Positions 1-6,595 of a stretch of DNA of 7,128 bases are shown piece after piece; position 1 is the stretch's first letter, and each line of letters starts with the position of its first letter. Under the pieces are notes generated by a model. That model had not been told where the DNA came from and ran no database searches. It saw only the letters and a program-made list of their open reading frames with translations. A program made the translations under genes and the position numbers. The stretch is from NCBI GenBank assembly GCA_964474655.1, contig CAYYTU010000119.1, positions 1 to 7,128 of the forward strand. The letters run 5' to 3'. The stretch comes from CAYYTU01 sp964474655. Its GTDB lineage: Bacteria > Chloroflexota > Anaerolineae > B4-G1.

Positions 1-480
1 GCCACCGACACGCTCTTCACGGGGCACGGTCAGAACGGCGAGACGACCGTCCACGTCTACAACCAGGCCACCTATCACAGCGAGAACAACACCTACGCCG
101 GAAATTCCGACGTCCCGCTCTTCGTGGTCTCGCAGGGGACGGCGGATCTCAACCGTAACATCATCTGGGAGAATGGAGACGATCCTACGCTTCAGGGGAG
201 CATCGATAGCTACTGCAACGACACCGAGTCGGGGATTCTGACGGGATCGGCGGACTTCAGCGAGGATCCTCAGTTCGTCGAGACGGCGCGGGGTCTCTAC
301 CGTCTGGGCTCCGGTTCCCCCGCCATCGACGCCTGCGCCCCGGGGATCTCAGATCGCGGTTTGGACGGGCGCCAGCGCGGGATCATCATCAGATCCGGAC
401 AGACGCTCATCAACTACGATGTGGGCGCCTTTGAGGCGCCGCACCGGGCCCATCTGCCCCTTGTCATGCGAAACTATTGA
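1..480 (+). CDS. Secreted parallel beta-helix / choice-of-anchor-Q-like protein, C-terminal part
   Basis: The reading frame is open from base 1 to the TGA at 478-480, so this is the last 159 residues of a larger protein whose start lies outside the window. The Asn/Asp/Gly/Thr-rich text with short strands is typical of right-handed parallel beta-helix repeats. Near the end comes GSGSPAIDA (about residues 103-111), a D-x-G-x-R element (about 117-123), then DVGAFE (140-145), which is the pattern seen at the end of choice-of-anchor Q domains in exported bacterial proteins. The last ten residues, AHLPLVMRNY, match the short hydrophobic-basic tail found on many secreted Chloroflexota proteins; its role in anchoring or sorting is inferred. 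Cys72 and Cys112 could form a disulfide. The stop is followed directly by a second in-frame TGA (481-483). Likely cell-surface or extracellular; the ligand or substrate cannot be told from this fragment. Confidence 0.8.
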   Translation, partial: ATDTLFTGHGQNGETTVHVYNQATYHSENNTYAGNSDVPLFVVSQGTADLNRNIIWENGDDPTLQGSIDSYCNDTESGILTGSADFSEDPQFVETARGLYRLGSGSPAIDACAPGISDRGLDGRQRGIIIRSGQTLINYDVGAFEAPHRAHLPLVMRNY

Positions 481-483
481 TGA

Positions 484-615
484 GCTACCGCCTGTATCGC
501 GAGATACATCCAATCCAGCGGTTCAACGACATTCCAACTTTCTTACCAATACGAGTCGGTGGCGCAGCTGCGGGGCAGTATGAGCCAGCAGAACGTGGCC
601 AGCGCGGAGGATTGA
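484..615 (+). other. Possible coding relic in the gap before the slipin gene
   Basis: In the same frame as the upstream gene, after its tandem TGATGA stops, 43 codons stay open up to a TGA at 613-615. The second half reads like ordinary protein (SYQYESVAQLRGSMSQQNV), with GC-rich third positions, but there is no good start codon with a Shine-Dalgarno site; the only ATG (574-576) would give 13 residues. It could be the tail of a decayed gene or chance. I do not recognise the family. A different-frame ORF that runs from a TTG at 477 to 659 looks random and is not called. Confidence 0.2.
493..508 (+). other. Short hairpin with GCGA tetraloop after the beta-helix gene
   Basis: TGTATC (493-498) and GATACA (503-508) are perfect complements around a GCGA loop, which fits the stable GNRA class. 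It begins 13 bases after the stop codon. There is no T-run after it, so it is not a clear intrinsic terminator; it could stabilise the 3' end of the mRNA or be chance. Confidence 0.3.
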
Positions 616-655
616 GGCTTGAGCACGGAAAAGCAATCTATAAGGAGGATGACCG

Positions 656-1576
656 ATGAGTAAGCGTGGATCGAGTGGACAGGGAGCCAGTCTGAGCCAG
701 GTACAGGGTATTCTGCGGTTGATGGCCTGGGTGCTGGTGTTTATCGTGTGTGTCGTGGTGATCGGGCTGCCGCTATCGGCCGTCTTACCTCGTTTGATCG
801 GCCTGGGGGCCGGGGGCGTGGTGGGGATTTTCTTGGCCTCTCTCGTCAGCGGCACCATCTACGTATTGCCCGAGTTCCAGCGAGCGATCATGTTGCGTAT
901 GGGGCGTTACGAGGATACCAAGGGGCCGGGTTTCTTTATGGCGATCCCATGGCCGCCGTTCTACCAGAGCGTGGCCCAGATCCTCGATATGCGCGTGCAC
1001 AACCGACCGGTGAAAGCGGCGGAGACGCTGACATCGGATAACGTGCCGGTGGATTGTCAGGCCGTGATCTTCTACCGCGTCGAGGATCCGAAGCAAGCCT
1101 CGTTGGAAGTCAGGAATTACGAAGAGGCGGTCTTCGGCGCGGCCAACGCGGCTCTGAAGGACATCATCGGCTCGCTGAGCCTGACCGAGCTGCTGAGCGA
1201 GCGAGAGAAAGTCGCCAACCGGCTGGAGGACATCGTCGATAAGTCCGTGGTCGAGTTTGGGGTCGATATCACGTCGGTGGAGTTGACGGACGTGCAGGTG
1301 CCCCAGGGACTGGTCGAGGATATCAGCGCCCAGGCCCAGGCCGAGCGAGAGCGGGATGCTCGCGTGGCCGAGGTGGAACGGATCACCGAGGTCGCCGATA
1401 TCTTCGAGGACGCCGCCCAGCGCATGAGCGATCGGGCGATGCATCTATATGAGCTCCAGGCCTTGCAGAACGTGGCCAAGGAAAAGGGAGCCCGGACAAT
1501 CGTCTGGGGCATCGGGGCCGATCGCGAAGGACAACGGCTGACAGCGGCCTCGGCGGGCGGTGCACCGGACGAATAA
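656..1576 (+). CDS. SPFH/Band 7 domain membrane protein, slipin (stomatin-like)
   Basis: This 306-residue protein is a stomatin/slipin-type SPFH protein, a family that forms oligomeric cages or scaffolds on membrane microdomains. The N-terminus has about 20 polar residues, then two hydrophobic segments (about 22-44 and 47-71). The SPFH domain follows: a LPEFQRAIMLRMGRY start (71-85), a 'GPGFFMAIPWPPF' stretch, D-M-R, TSDNVPVDCQAVIFYRVEDP, then the conserved helix with 'SLTELLSEREKV' and 'VEFGVDITSVELTDVQVPQGLV'. After this comes a charged Ala/Glu/Arg-rich helix (QAQAERERDARVAEVER) that is likely the coiled coil, and a C-terminal 'VAKEKGARTIVWGIG' segment. The start is set by a strong AAGGAGG at 642-648, 7 bases before the ATG. 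Slipin genes often sit beside an NfeD-type gene; none is seen here. The next gene begins 59 bases downstream with no terminator between, so co-transcription with the transketolase genes is possible. Confidence 0.9.
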   Translation: MSKRGSSGQGASLSQVQGILRLMAWVLVFIVCVVVIGLPLSAVLPRLIGLGAGGVVGIFLASLVSGTIYVLPEFQRAIMLRMGRYEDTKGPGFFMAIPWPPFYQSVAQILDMRVHNRPVKAAETLTSDNVPVDCQAVIFYRVEDPKQASLEVRNYEEAVFGAANAALKDIIGSLSLTELLSEREKVANRLEDIVDKSVVEFGVDITSVELTDVQVPQGLVEDISAQAQAERERDARVAEVERITEVADIFEDAAQRMSDRAMHLYELQALQNVAKEKGARTIVWGIGADREGQRLTAASAGGAPDE

Positions 1577-1635
1577 ACGAGTAAAAAGAGCCCATTGGGA
1601 TGAAGCACTGAGACAATCAGAGGAGGTTTAGTTCC

Positions 1636-2595
1636 ATGGCGAACGAAGACGTTACTTCTACGACGGCAATGAAGGAACGACGTTGTCCCTACCACTACGC
1701 GATTAAAGAGCTGGAGGATACGGCCTACCGTCTGAGCGGCGAGATCATCGAGATGACCACTCGCGCTGGCTCCGGTCATCCGTCGAGCTCGCTTTCGGCG
1801 ATCGACATCATGACGGCTCTCTACTTTGGCGGCATTATGTGCTACAAGCCGGGGGAACCGGGCTGGCCGGATCGGGATCGTTTCATCCTGAGCAAAGGAC
1901 ACGGGTGTCCGGCGCTGTACGCCGTGCTGGCCGAGGCGGGATACTTCGACGCTGCCTTGCTGGAGACGCTACGGAAGATCGAGAGCCCGCTGGAGGGGCA
2001 TCCCGATATGCGGGTGCTGCCGGGCGTCGAGGCGTCGACCGGTTCGCTGGGGCAGGGGCTTTCGATCGGGTTGGGCCACGCGCTGGCCGGAAAGGTGAAC
2101 GGACAGCCCTATCAGGTCTACGTGATGATCGGCGATGGCGAAGCGAACGAGGGGCAGATCTGGGAGGCCGCGATGACGGCCGCCAAGTTCCAGGTGGGGA
2201 ATCTGACGGCCATCCTGGACTACAACAAGTTTCAGCAGTCCGGGGCGGTGCGCGAGGTGATGCCCACGCTGGAGCCTCTGGTCGATAAGTGGAGCGCCTT
2301 TGGGTGGGACGTGCGCGAGATCGACGGTCACAATATGGAGGCGGTTATGGAGGCGTTGCGGGCCATCCGCACTATCGAAGATCAGCCTCAGGTGATCATC
2401 GCCCATACGCTGAAAGGGCGCGGTCTGTCGGCCTTCGAAAAGGACGACGTCAACCGGAAGCACGGCGTCCCGCTGACGGAGGAGGAGGCCCAGGACGCGC
2501 TGGAGGAGCTGCGCGAGATGAAGTACGTCAGCGCCTATGCCGAAGCGACGTTCGAGCCGGAAATCACGCCAGAGGATAAATACGGGGAGATCTAA
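1636..2595 (+). CDS. Transketolase, N-terminal (TPP-binding) subunit
   Basis: This 319-residue protein matches the PP (pyrophosphate-binding) half of transketolase, about half the length of a single-chain enzyme. Visible landmarks, with their counterparts in the E. coli enzyme, are SGHP with His48 (His26), SKGHG with His89 (His66), EGHPD with His122 (His100), STGSLGQG, the TPP/metal motif GDGEANEG at 166-173 (Asp167, Glu172) with Asn197 in DYNKFQ, and RKHGVP with His276 (His261). All expected cofactor and substrate residues are therefore present. With the C-terminal subunit encoded next, it would transfer a two-carbon ketol unit between sugar phosphates in the cytoplasm, using thiamine diphosphate and a divalent metal. 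The start fits AGGAGG at 1621-1626. Split transketolases are known in archaea and various bacteria; some belong to special sugar or secondary pathways, so the exact substrate is not certain. Confidence 0.95.
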   Translation: MANEDVTSTTAMKERRCPYHYAIKELEDTAYRLSGEIIEMTTRAGSGHPSSSLSAIDIMTALYFGGIMCYKPGEPGWPDRDRFILSKGHGCPALYAVLAEAGYFDAALLETLRKIESPLEGHPDMRVLPGVEASTGSLGQGLSIGLGHALAGKVNGQPYQVYVMIGDGEANEGQIWEAAMTAAKFQVGNLTAILDYNKFQQSGAVREVMPTLEPLVDKWSAFGWDVREIDGHNMEAVMEALRAIRTIEDQPQVIIAHTLKGRGLSAFEKDDVNRKHGVPLTEEEAQDALEELREMKYVSAYAEATFEPEITPEDKYGEI

Positions 2596-2597
2596 CG

Positions 2598-3572
2598 ATG
2601 GATATTGGAAAGAGCATCGGACTTGAGTACGGGTTGCCGATTCGGAACGCCTTCGGGGAGACGCTGCGCGAGATAGGGCACGAGAATCCCAATCTGATCG
2701 TGCTGGATGGCGACGTGGGCAACTCGACGCGCACCAACTACTTTCGGGACGACTTTCCGGATCGATTCTTCAACGTCGGCATCGCCGAGAGCAACATGAT
2801 CGGCGTCGCGAGTGGGCTGTGGGCGGCTGGCAAGGACGTGCTGGCGGCCAGTTTCGCCTGTTTTCTGCTTTGCAATGCCTACGATCAGATCCGGATGTCG
2901 CTCGCTTTCCCCAGGGCCAATGTGAAGCTGGTAGGATCGCACAGTGGGATCAGCATCGGCGAGGACGGTCCGAGCCAGATGGGGATCGAGGATATCGCGC
3001 TGGCGACGTCGCTGCCGAATTTCACCGTCGTGGCGCCGGCCGACGAGCCGTCGATGCGGGCCGCGACGCGGGCCATCTTCGAGTATGAGAGGCCCTTCTA
3101 CCTGCGCAGCGGGCGGCCCCGGGTCCCGCTCGTGTACAGGGACAGTGGCGATAGTGCTATCGACTTTCAGATCGGCCGAGCGAACCGGCTGCGTGACGGC
3201 GACGACGTGACGATCATCGCCTGCGGCTTGATGGTAGCCGCGGCCCTGGAGGCGGCTGTGGAGCTGCATCAGGATGGCATTGAGGCCCGCGTGCTGGATA
3301 TGCACACGGTGAAGCCGATCGACGAGGCGGCCATCGAACGCGCGGCCCGGGAGACCGGGGCCATCGTGACCGCGGAGGAGCACGTGTTGAACGGCGGGCT
3401 TGGCTCCGCGGTCGCGCGGGCGGCCGCCAGCCTGCATCCAGTGCCGATGGCGTTCGTCGGCATTGATGACACATATGCCGAATCCGGCACGCCTCAGGAG
3501 TTGTTGGAGACGTACGGTTTGACGCCGGGCGACATCAAGGAGGCCGTCAACCGGACGCTAACGCGGACGTGA
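2598..3572 (+). CDS. Transketolase, C-terminal (pyrimidine-binding) subunit
   Basis: This 324-residue protein carries the Pyr domain and the C-terminal domain of transketolase. Glu64 in VGIAESNMIG is the catalytic glutamate that activates the TPP aminopyrimidine ring (Glu411 in E. coli). The aromatic-rich SFACFLLCNAYDQIRM segment follows, then GSHSGISIGEDGPSQMG (113-129) with His115 where the single-chain enzyme has its active-site THD-x-GEDGPTHQ loop; here the second His is replaced (PSQM), as in other split or DXS-like relatives. The C-terminal domain contains RVLDMHTVKPID and EEHVLNGGLGSAVA. The gene starts 2 bases after the stop of the N-terminal subunit, with GGGGAGA (2584-2590) inside the upstream gene's last codons as its ribosome site, so the two are very likely translated in equal amounts and form one enzyme. 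A 1-deoxyxylulose-5-phosphate synthase is less likely because of the split arrangement and sequence flavour. Confidence 0.94.
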   Translation: MDIGKSIGLEYGLPIRNAFGETLREIGHENPNLIVLDGDVGNSTRTNYFRDDFPDRFFNVGIAESNMIGVASGLWAAGKDVLAASFACFLLCNAYDQIRMSLAFPRANVKLVGSHSGISIGEDGPSQMGIEDIALATSLPNFTVVAPADEPSMRAATRAIFEYERPFYLRSGRPRVPLVYRDSGDSAIDFQIGRANRLRDGDDVTIIACGLMVAAALEAAVELHQDGIEARVLDMHTVKPIDEAAIERAARETGAIVTAEEHVLNGGLGSAVARAAASLHPVPMAFVGIDDTYAESGTPQELLETYGLTPGDIKEAVNRTLTRT

Positions 3573-3596
3573 GGCTGCCCGTAGGTCAGCCATTTT
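3573..3596 (+). terminator. Weak intrinsic terminator-like hairpin after the transketolase genes
   Basis: Directly after the TGA, GGCTGCCC (3573-3580) can pair with GGTCAGCC (3584-3591) with one mismatch and a 3-base GTA loop, followed by ATTTT. The short T-tract and the mismatch make it a modest candidate, but its position at the end of the gene pair fits. Confidence 0.45.
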
Positions 3597-3598
3597 GA

Positions 3599-4063
3599 AC
3601 GCGGCGAGTCACTGAGAAGCCACAGAGGTTCACAGAGGAGGTTTTCTCTGATACCTTTCTTCACCTCCAGGGAGGCGCTGCCCGTCTCGTCGCTGGCTGG
3701 AGCGCCTACTGCACGGCGGAGGCCGGGCTGAACCACTTCGTGCGCAATCTGGCGACCGAAATCGACCAGCGCGGGCTTTCGCTCCGCGCCCACACCCTCT
3801 ACCCGGGCATTGTGGACACCGCGATGCAGCGGCAGATCCGCGGCAAGACCGAGGAGGATTTCCCCCGGGCCGATCAGTTCCGCCGTTATCACGAGCATAA
3901 CCAGCTGCGCCCGCCGGAGGAACCGGCGGCTCTCGTCTGGTGGCTCGCCACGCCGATGGCACGCGCGTTCCACGGCCAGCCGGTGAGCATCGACGATCCC
4001 GACATCCGAAAGCGTATGGCCGATGATCTAGGCTTGCCCGTCTTCGGCGGGCGCGAAAGCTGA
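3599..4063 (+). pseudogene. 5'-truncated short-chain dehydrogenase/reductase (SDR) remnant
   Basis: The frame is open from 3599 to the TGA at 4061-4063, and from about 3671 it reads as the C-terminal half of a classical SDR: GGAAR, then GWSAYC around the catalytic Tyr (codon 3707-3709), 'NHFVRNLATE', 'LYPGIVDTAMQRQIRG' after the active site, and a final 'GQPVSIDDPDIRKRM' strand and tail. It resembles the sepiapterin reductase/benzil reductase-like SDR branch. The whole N-terminal half with the TGxxxGIG NAD(P)-binding site is absent. The active-site Y-x-x-x-K reads Y-C-T-A-E, so the catalytic Lys is a Glu (codon 3719-3721). No ATG, GTG or TTG precedes the GTG at 3740, which has no Shine-Dalgarno site. 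The first 70 or so bases of the frame are repeat-like DNA. This is best read as a relic left by deletion or recombination; the downstream half still shows no frameshift or stop, so the loss may be fairly recent. Confidence 0.8.
3611..3650 (+). repeat. CACAGAGG-type intergenic repeat stretch at the SDR junction
   Basis: CACAGAGG occurs twice in direct orientation (3621-3628 and 3631-3638, 2 bases apart), and CAGAG (3633-3637) is complementary to CTCTG (3646-3650). Similar cacagag/ctctgtg strings are common in intergenic repeat DNA of Chloroflexota and other environmental genomes; that comparison is from memory. It lies just upstream of the point where SDR similarity begins, so it may mark a rearrangement boundary. 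Confidence 0.4.
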
Positions 4064-4094
4064 TGTACTGGCGATGACCACGTCGACCATCGCG

Positions 4095-4158
4095 GTTGAA
4101 ATCTGGTTCGTAGTAAGCGATTTATCGCCGTAAAAGCGGCCTGAAGCGCGCGCTACAA
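4095..4158 (+). repeat. Decayed GTAGTA-type intergenic inverted repeat, copy 1
   Basis: The stretch reads GTTGAAA (4095-4101), then GTTCGTAGTAAGCG (4106-4119), a GCGATTTATCGC near-palindrome (4117-4128), and ends with CGCGCTACAAC (4148-4158), which is roughly the reverse complement of the left end. A related string lies at 6882-6918. It looks like a small non-coding element of a dispersed family; it also fills most of the leader region of the ATPase gene. No clear promoter or metal-regulator operator is seen in 4064-4201. Confidence 0.45.
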
Positions 4159-4201
4159 CATCTCTCAACCTATTACATCCAAATAAGAAGGGAGAAGCAT
4201 T

Positions 4202-6184
4202 ATGAGTGATCACAAAGGTAACGATCATCACGCCCAGATGGTGGCCGATTTTCGGCGCCGCTTCTGGGTCTCGCTGACGCTGACGATCCCCATTCTGGCG
4301 CTCTCGCCGCTGCTGCAACAATTCCTGGGGCTGGAGGAGGCGATCAGCTTCCCCGGCGACAACCTGGTCCTCTTCGCCTTCGCCACCGCCGTCTTCTTCT
4401 ATGGCGGCTGGCCTTTCCTGAGTGGGCTGTACGACGAGCTGACGTCGGCCCAGCCGGGGATGATGACCCTGATCGGCGTGGCGATCACCGTGGCCTACGG
4501 CTACAGCAGCGTGGTCGTCTTCGGCCTGGAGGGCAAGGTCTTCTTCTGGGAGCTGGCGACTCTGATCGACGTGATGTTGCTCGGTCACTGGATCGAGATG
4601 CGCTCGGTGATGGGCGCCTCTCGCGCGCTGGAGGAACTGGCCGAACTGATGCCCTCGGAGGCCCACAGGCTGCTGGAGGACGGCAGCCTGGAGGATGTGC
4701 CGATTGAGGCGCTGACGGTGGGCGACCGCGTGGTGGTCAAGCCCGGCGAGAAGATACCGGCCGACGGCGCCGTCGTCGAGGGCACCACCTCGGTCAACGA
4801 GGCGATGCTGACCGGCGAATCGAAGCCGGTGCCCAAGGAGGAGGGCGGCCAGGTGATCGGCGGCTCCATCAACGGCGAGGGCTCCATCACGGTCGAGGTG
4901 CAGAAGACGGGCGAGGACTCCTATCTCTCGCAGGCGATCCGGCTGGTCGAGGAGGCCCAGCAGAGCAAGTCGAAGACGCAGGATCTGGCGAACCGGGCCG
5001 CGGTCTGGCTGACGGTCATCGCGCTGACCGGCGGGGCCATCACCTTCGGGCTCTGGCAGTTCGCCTCCAACCGCGACTTCGTCTTCGCGCTGGAGCGGAG
5101 CGTCACGGTGATGGTCATCACCTGCCCGCACGCGCTGGGCCTGGCGATCCCGCTGGTGGTGGCCGTCTCCACCGCCATCTCCGCCCGCAACGGCCTGCTG
5201 ATCCGCAACCGCACCGCCTTCGAGCGGGCGCGGAACATCCAGGCCATCATCTTCGATAAGACCGGCACGCTGACCAAGGGCGAGTTCGGCGTCACCGATA
5301 CGCTCGTCTTCGATGACGCGATGAACGCGGAGGAGTTGCTGCAGATCGCGGCCTCGGTCGAGGCGCGCTCCGAGCATCCCATCGCCCAGGGCATCGCCGC
5401 CGCCGCCGTCGAGGAGAAACGCCCGGCCGAGGACTTCCGGGCTATCCCGGGCAAGGGGGCCGAGGCGACAGTCGAGGGACACGACGTGAAGATCGTCAGC
5501 CCCGGCTACCTGCGGGAGCAGGAGATCGCGGTCGACGATGAGCGCATCGACGAGCTGACGTCACAGGGCAAGACCCTCGTCTTCGTGCTGATCGACGACG
5601 CGCTCAAGGGCGCCATCGCCCTGGCCGACATCATCCGCCCCGAATCCAAGGAGGCCATCGCCCGCCTGAAGGCGATGGGCGTCCAGGCCATGATGCTGAC
5701 CGGGGACAACGAACAGGTGGCCCGCTGGGTGGCCGACGAGATCGGGCTGGACGACTATTTTGCCGAGGTGCTACCGCACGAGAAGGCGGAGAAGGTGAAA
5801 GAGGTTCAGTCGCGCGGGCTGGTGGTGGCGATGACGGGCGACGGGGTCAACGACGCGCCGGCCCTGGCCCAGGCCGACGTCGGTATGGCCATCGGCGCCG
5901 GCACCGATGTGGCGGTCGAGACAGCCGACATCATCCTGGTGCGCAGCAACCCGCTGGACGCGGTGGCGATCTTCGATCTCTCCCGCGCCACGTACCGCAA
6001 GATGGTCCAGAACCTGGCCTGGGCCACCGGCTACAACGCCTTCGCGATCCCGCTGGCGGCTGGTGCGCTCTATAGCTACGGCATTCTGCTCAACCCGGCC
6101 GTGGGCGCGCTGCTGATGTCGCTCAGCACGGTGATCGTGGCGATCAACGCGCGGTTCCTGGACGTGGAGGATGCTCAGACGTAG
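4202..6184 (+). CDS. copB: Heavy-metal P-type ATPase, P1B-3 (CopB-like, copper/silver)
   Basis: This 660-residue protein is a complete metal-exporting P1B ATPase of the inner membrane. It has a short N-terminal tail with three His (4, 9, 10) and no CxxC metal-binding domain. Membrane segments lie near 21-42, 54-76, 87-107 and 113-132, then the actuator domain with TGES (204-207), TM5 near 267-286 and TM6 with the metal site CPH (308-310). The phosphorylated Asp352 is in DKTGT; the nucleotide domain has the His392-Pro393 pair and GKGAEA; the hinge has TGDN (500-503) and GDGVNDAP (from 546). TM7 fits N-x6-YN-x4-P (Asn604, Tyr611, Asn612, Pro617) and TM8 fits P-x6-MSxST-x5-N (Pro632, Met639 to Asn649), the published P1B-3 signature. 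P1B-3 enzymes export Cu(I), Cu(II) or Ag(I). The ATG follows a GGGAGA at 4190-4195. It heads the cluster with the DsrE-like and YeaQ-like genes. The symbol is by class, not by proven orthology. Confidence 0.93.
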   Translation: MSDHKGNDHHAQMVADFRRRFWVSLTLTIPILALSPLLQQFLGLEEAISFPGDNLVLFAFATAVFFYGGWPFLSGLYDELTSAQPGMMTLIGVAITVAYGYSSVVVFGLEGKVFFWELATLIDVMLLGHWIEMRSVMGASRALEELAELMPSEAHRLLEDGSLEDVPIEALTVGDRVVVKPGEKIPADGAVVEGTTSVNEAMLTGESKPVPKEEGGQVIGGSINGEGSITVEVQKTGEDSYLSQAIRLVEEAQQSKSKTQDLANRAAVWLTVIALTGGAITFGLWQFASNRDFVFALERSVTVMVITCPHALGLAIPLVVAVSTAISARNGLLIRNRTAFERARNIQAIIFDKTGTLTKGEFGVTDTLVFDDAMNAEELLQIAASVEARSEHPIAQGIAAAAVEEKRPAEDFRAIPGKGAEATVEGHDVKIVSPGYLREQEIAVDDERIDELTSQGKTLVFVLIDDALKGAIALADIIRPESKEAIARLKAMGVQAMMLTGDNEQVARWVADEIGLDDYFAEVLPHEKAEKVKEVQSRGLVVAMTGDGVNDAPALAQADVGMAIGAGTDVAVETADIILVRSNPLDAVAIFDLSRATYRKMVQNLAWATGYNAFAIPLAAGALYSYGILLNPAVGALLMSLSTVIVAINARFLDVEDAQT

Positions 6185-6208
6185 CGACAACAAGACTTGA
6201 AGTGAAAG

Positions 6209-6215
6209 AAGGAGG
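6209..6215 (+). promoter_or_regulatory. Shine-Dalgarno site that sets the DsrE-like gene start
   Basis: AAGGAGG lies 4 bases before the ATG at 6220. An in-frame GTG at 6202 would place this site inside the coding region and add six poorly conserved residues (MKEGGT), so 6220 is the better start. Confidence 0.7.
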
Positions 6216-6219
6216 AACG

Positions 6220-6570
6220 ATGGAGACATATCGCGTAGTCTTTCACATCGACGAAGGGGACATCGCGCGGGCGAATATGGTGTTCCACAACATCCAGAAC
6301 CTGCTCGACGACCTGGGCGCGGATAGCGTCGAGGTCGCGCTGATCGCCAACGGGGAGGGCGTCAAGGCGTTGCTCAAATCGCCGAACGTACACCATCGGC
6401 AGGTGAAGAAACTGGCCGATCAAGGCGTCCAGTTGCTCGCCTGCAGCAACAGCCTGCGCTTTCTGGGGCTGGATAAGCATGATATACTTGAGGTGGTTGA
6501 CGTGATTCCCGCTGGCGTCAGTGCGTTGACCAAGAAACAGGCTAAGGGATGGGCCTATATTCGGCCCTAA
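6220..6570 (+). CDS. DsrE/DsrF-like family small protein
   Basis: The 116-residue product has the DsrE/YchN-like alpha/beta layout: a first strand YRVVFHIDEGD (4-14), a helix 'ANMVFHNIQNLLDDLG', a second strand VEVALIANGEGVKALL (37-52) with the family's A-N-G turn, then VKKLADQGVQLLACSNSL (62-79) with a single Cys at residue 75, and a last strand around VVDVIPAGVSAL. In DsrE-type proteins a Cys in this position can carry a persulfide in sulfur relay, but many members of this soluble family have no known role. It begins 35 bases after the ATPase stop and is followed 25 bases later by a YeaQ-like gene, so it is very likely co-transcribed with the ATPase. A role in thiol or sulfur chemistry linked to soft-metal stress is inferred from context only. 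Confidence 0.82.
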   Translation: METYRVVFHIDEGDIARANMVFHNIQNLLDDLGADSVEVALIANGEGVKALLKSPNVHHRQVKKLADQGVQLLACSNSLRFLGLDKHDILEVVDVIPAGVSALTKKQAKGWAYIRP

Positions 6571-6595
6571 AAATATAATAGTAAAGGAGAGGCAA

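Noticed and set aside
619..644. TTGAGC...TATAAG as a promoter for the slipin gene
   Set aside because: The spacing is only 14 bases and the -10-like box overlaps the Shine-Dalgarno site, which leaves no room for a transcript start ahead of it.
477..659. 60-codon + strand frame from a TTG overlapping the beta-helix stop
   Set aside because: No Shine-Dalgarno site, no recognisable protein character, and it overlaps the ribosome site and start of the slipin gene.
1117..1902. 261-codon open frame on the - strand spanning the slipin end and transketolase start
   Set aside because: Ser/Arg-rich composition with no motif, and it runs across two well-supported + strand genes and their gap; shadow frame.
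4096..4124. TTGAAA with GATTTA 17 bases on as a promoter for the ATPase gene
   Set aside because: The -10 match is poor and both boxes lie within the repeat blocks that also occur at 6882-6918, downstream of the cluster, so the match is likely incidental.
4028..5482. 484-codon open frame on the - strand opposite the ATPase gene
   Set aside because: It is Asp/Arg/His/Leu-rich with no recognisable domain and mirrors the codon bias of the GC-rich ATPase gene, which has complete family motifs; it is a shadow frame.
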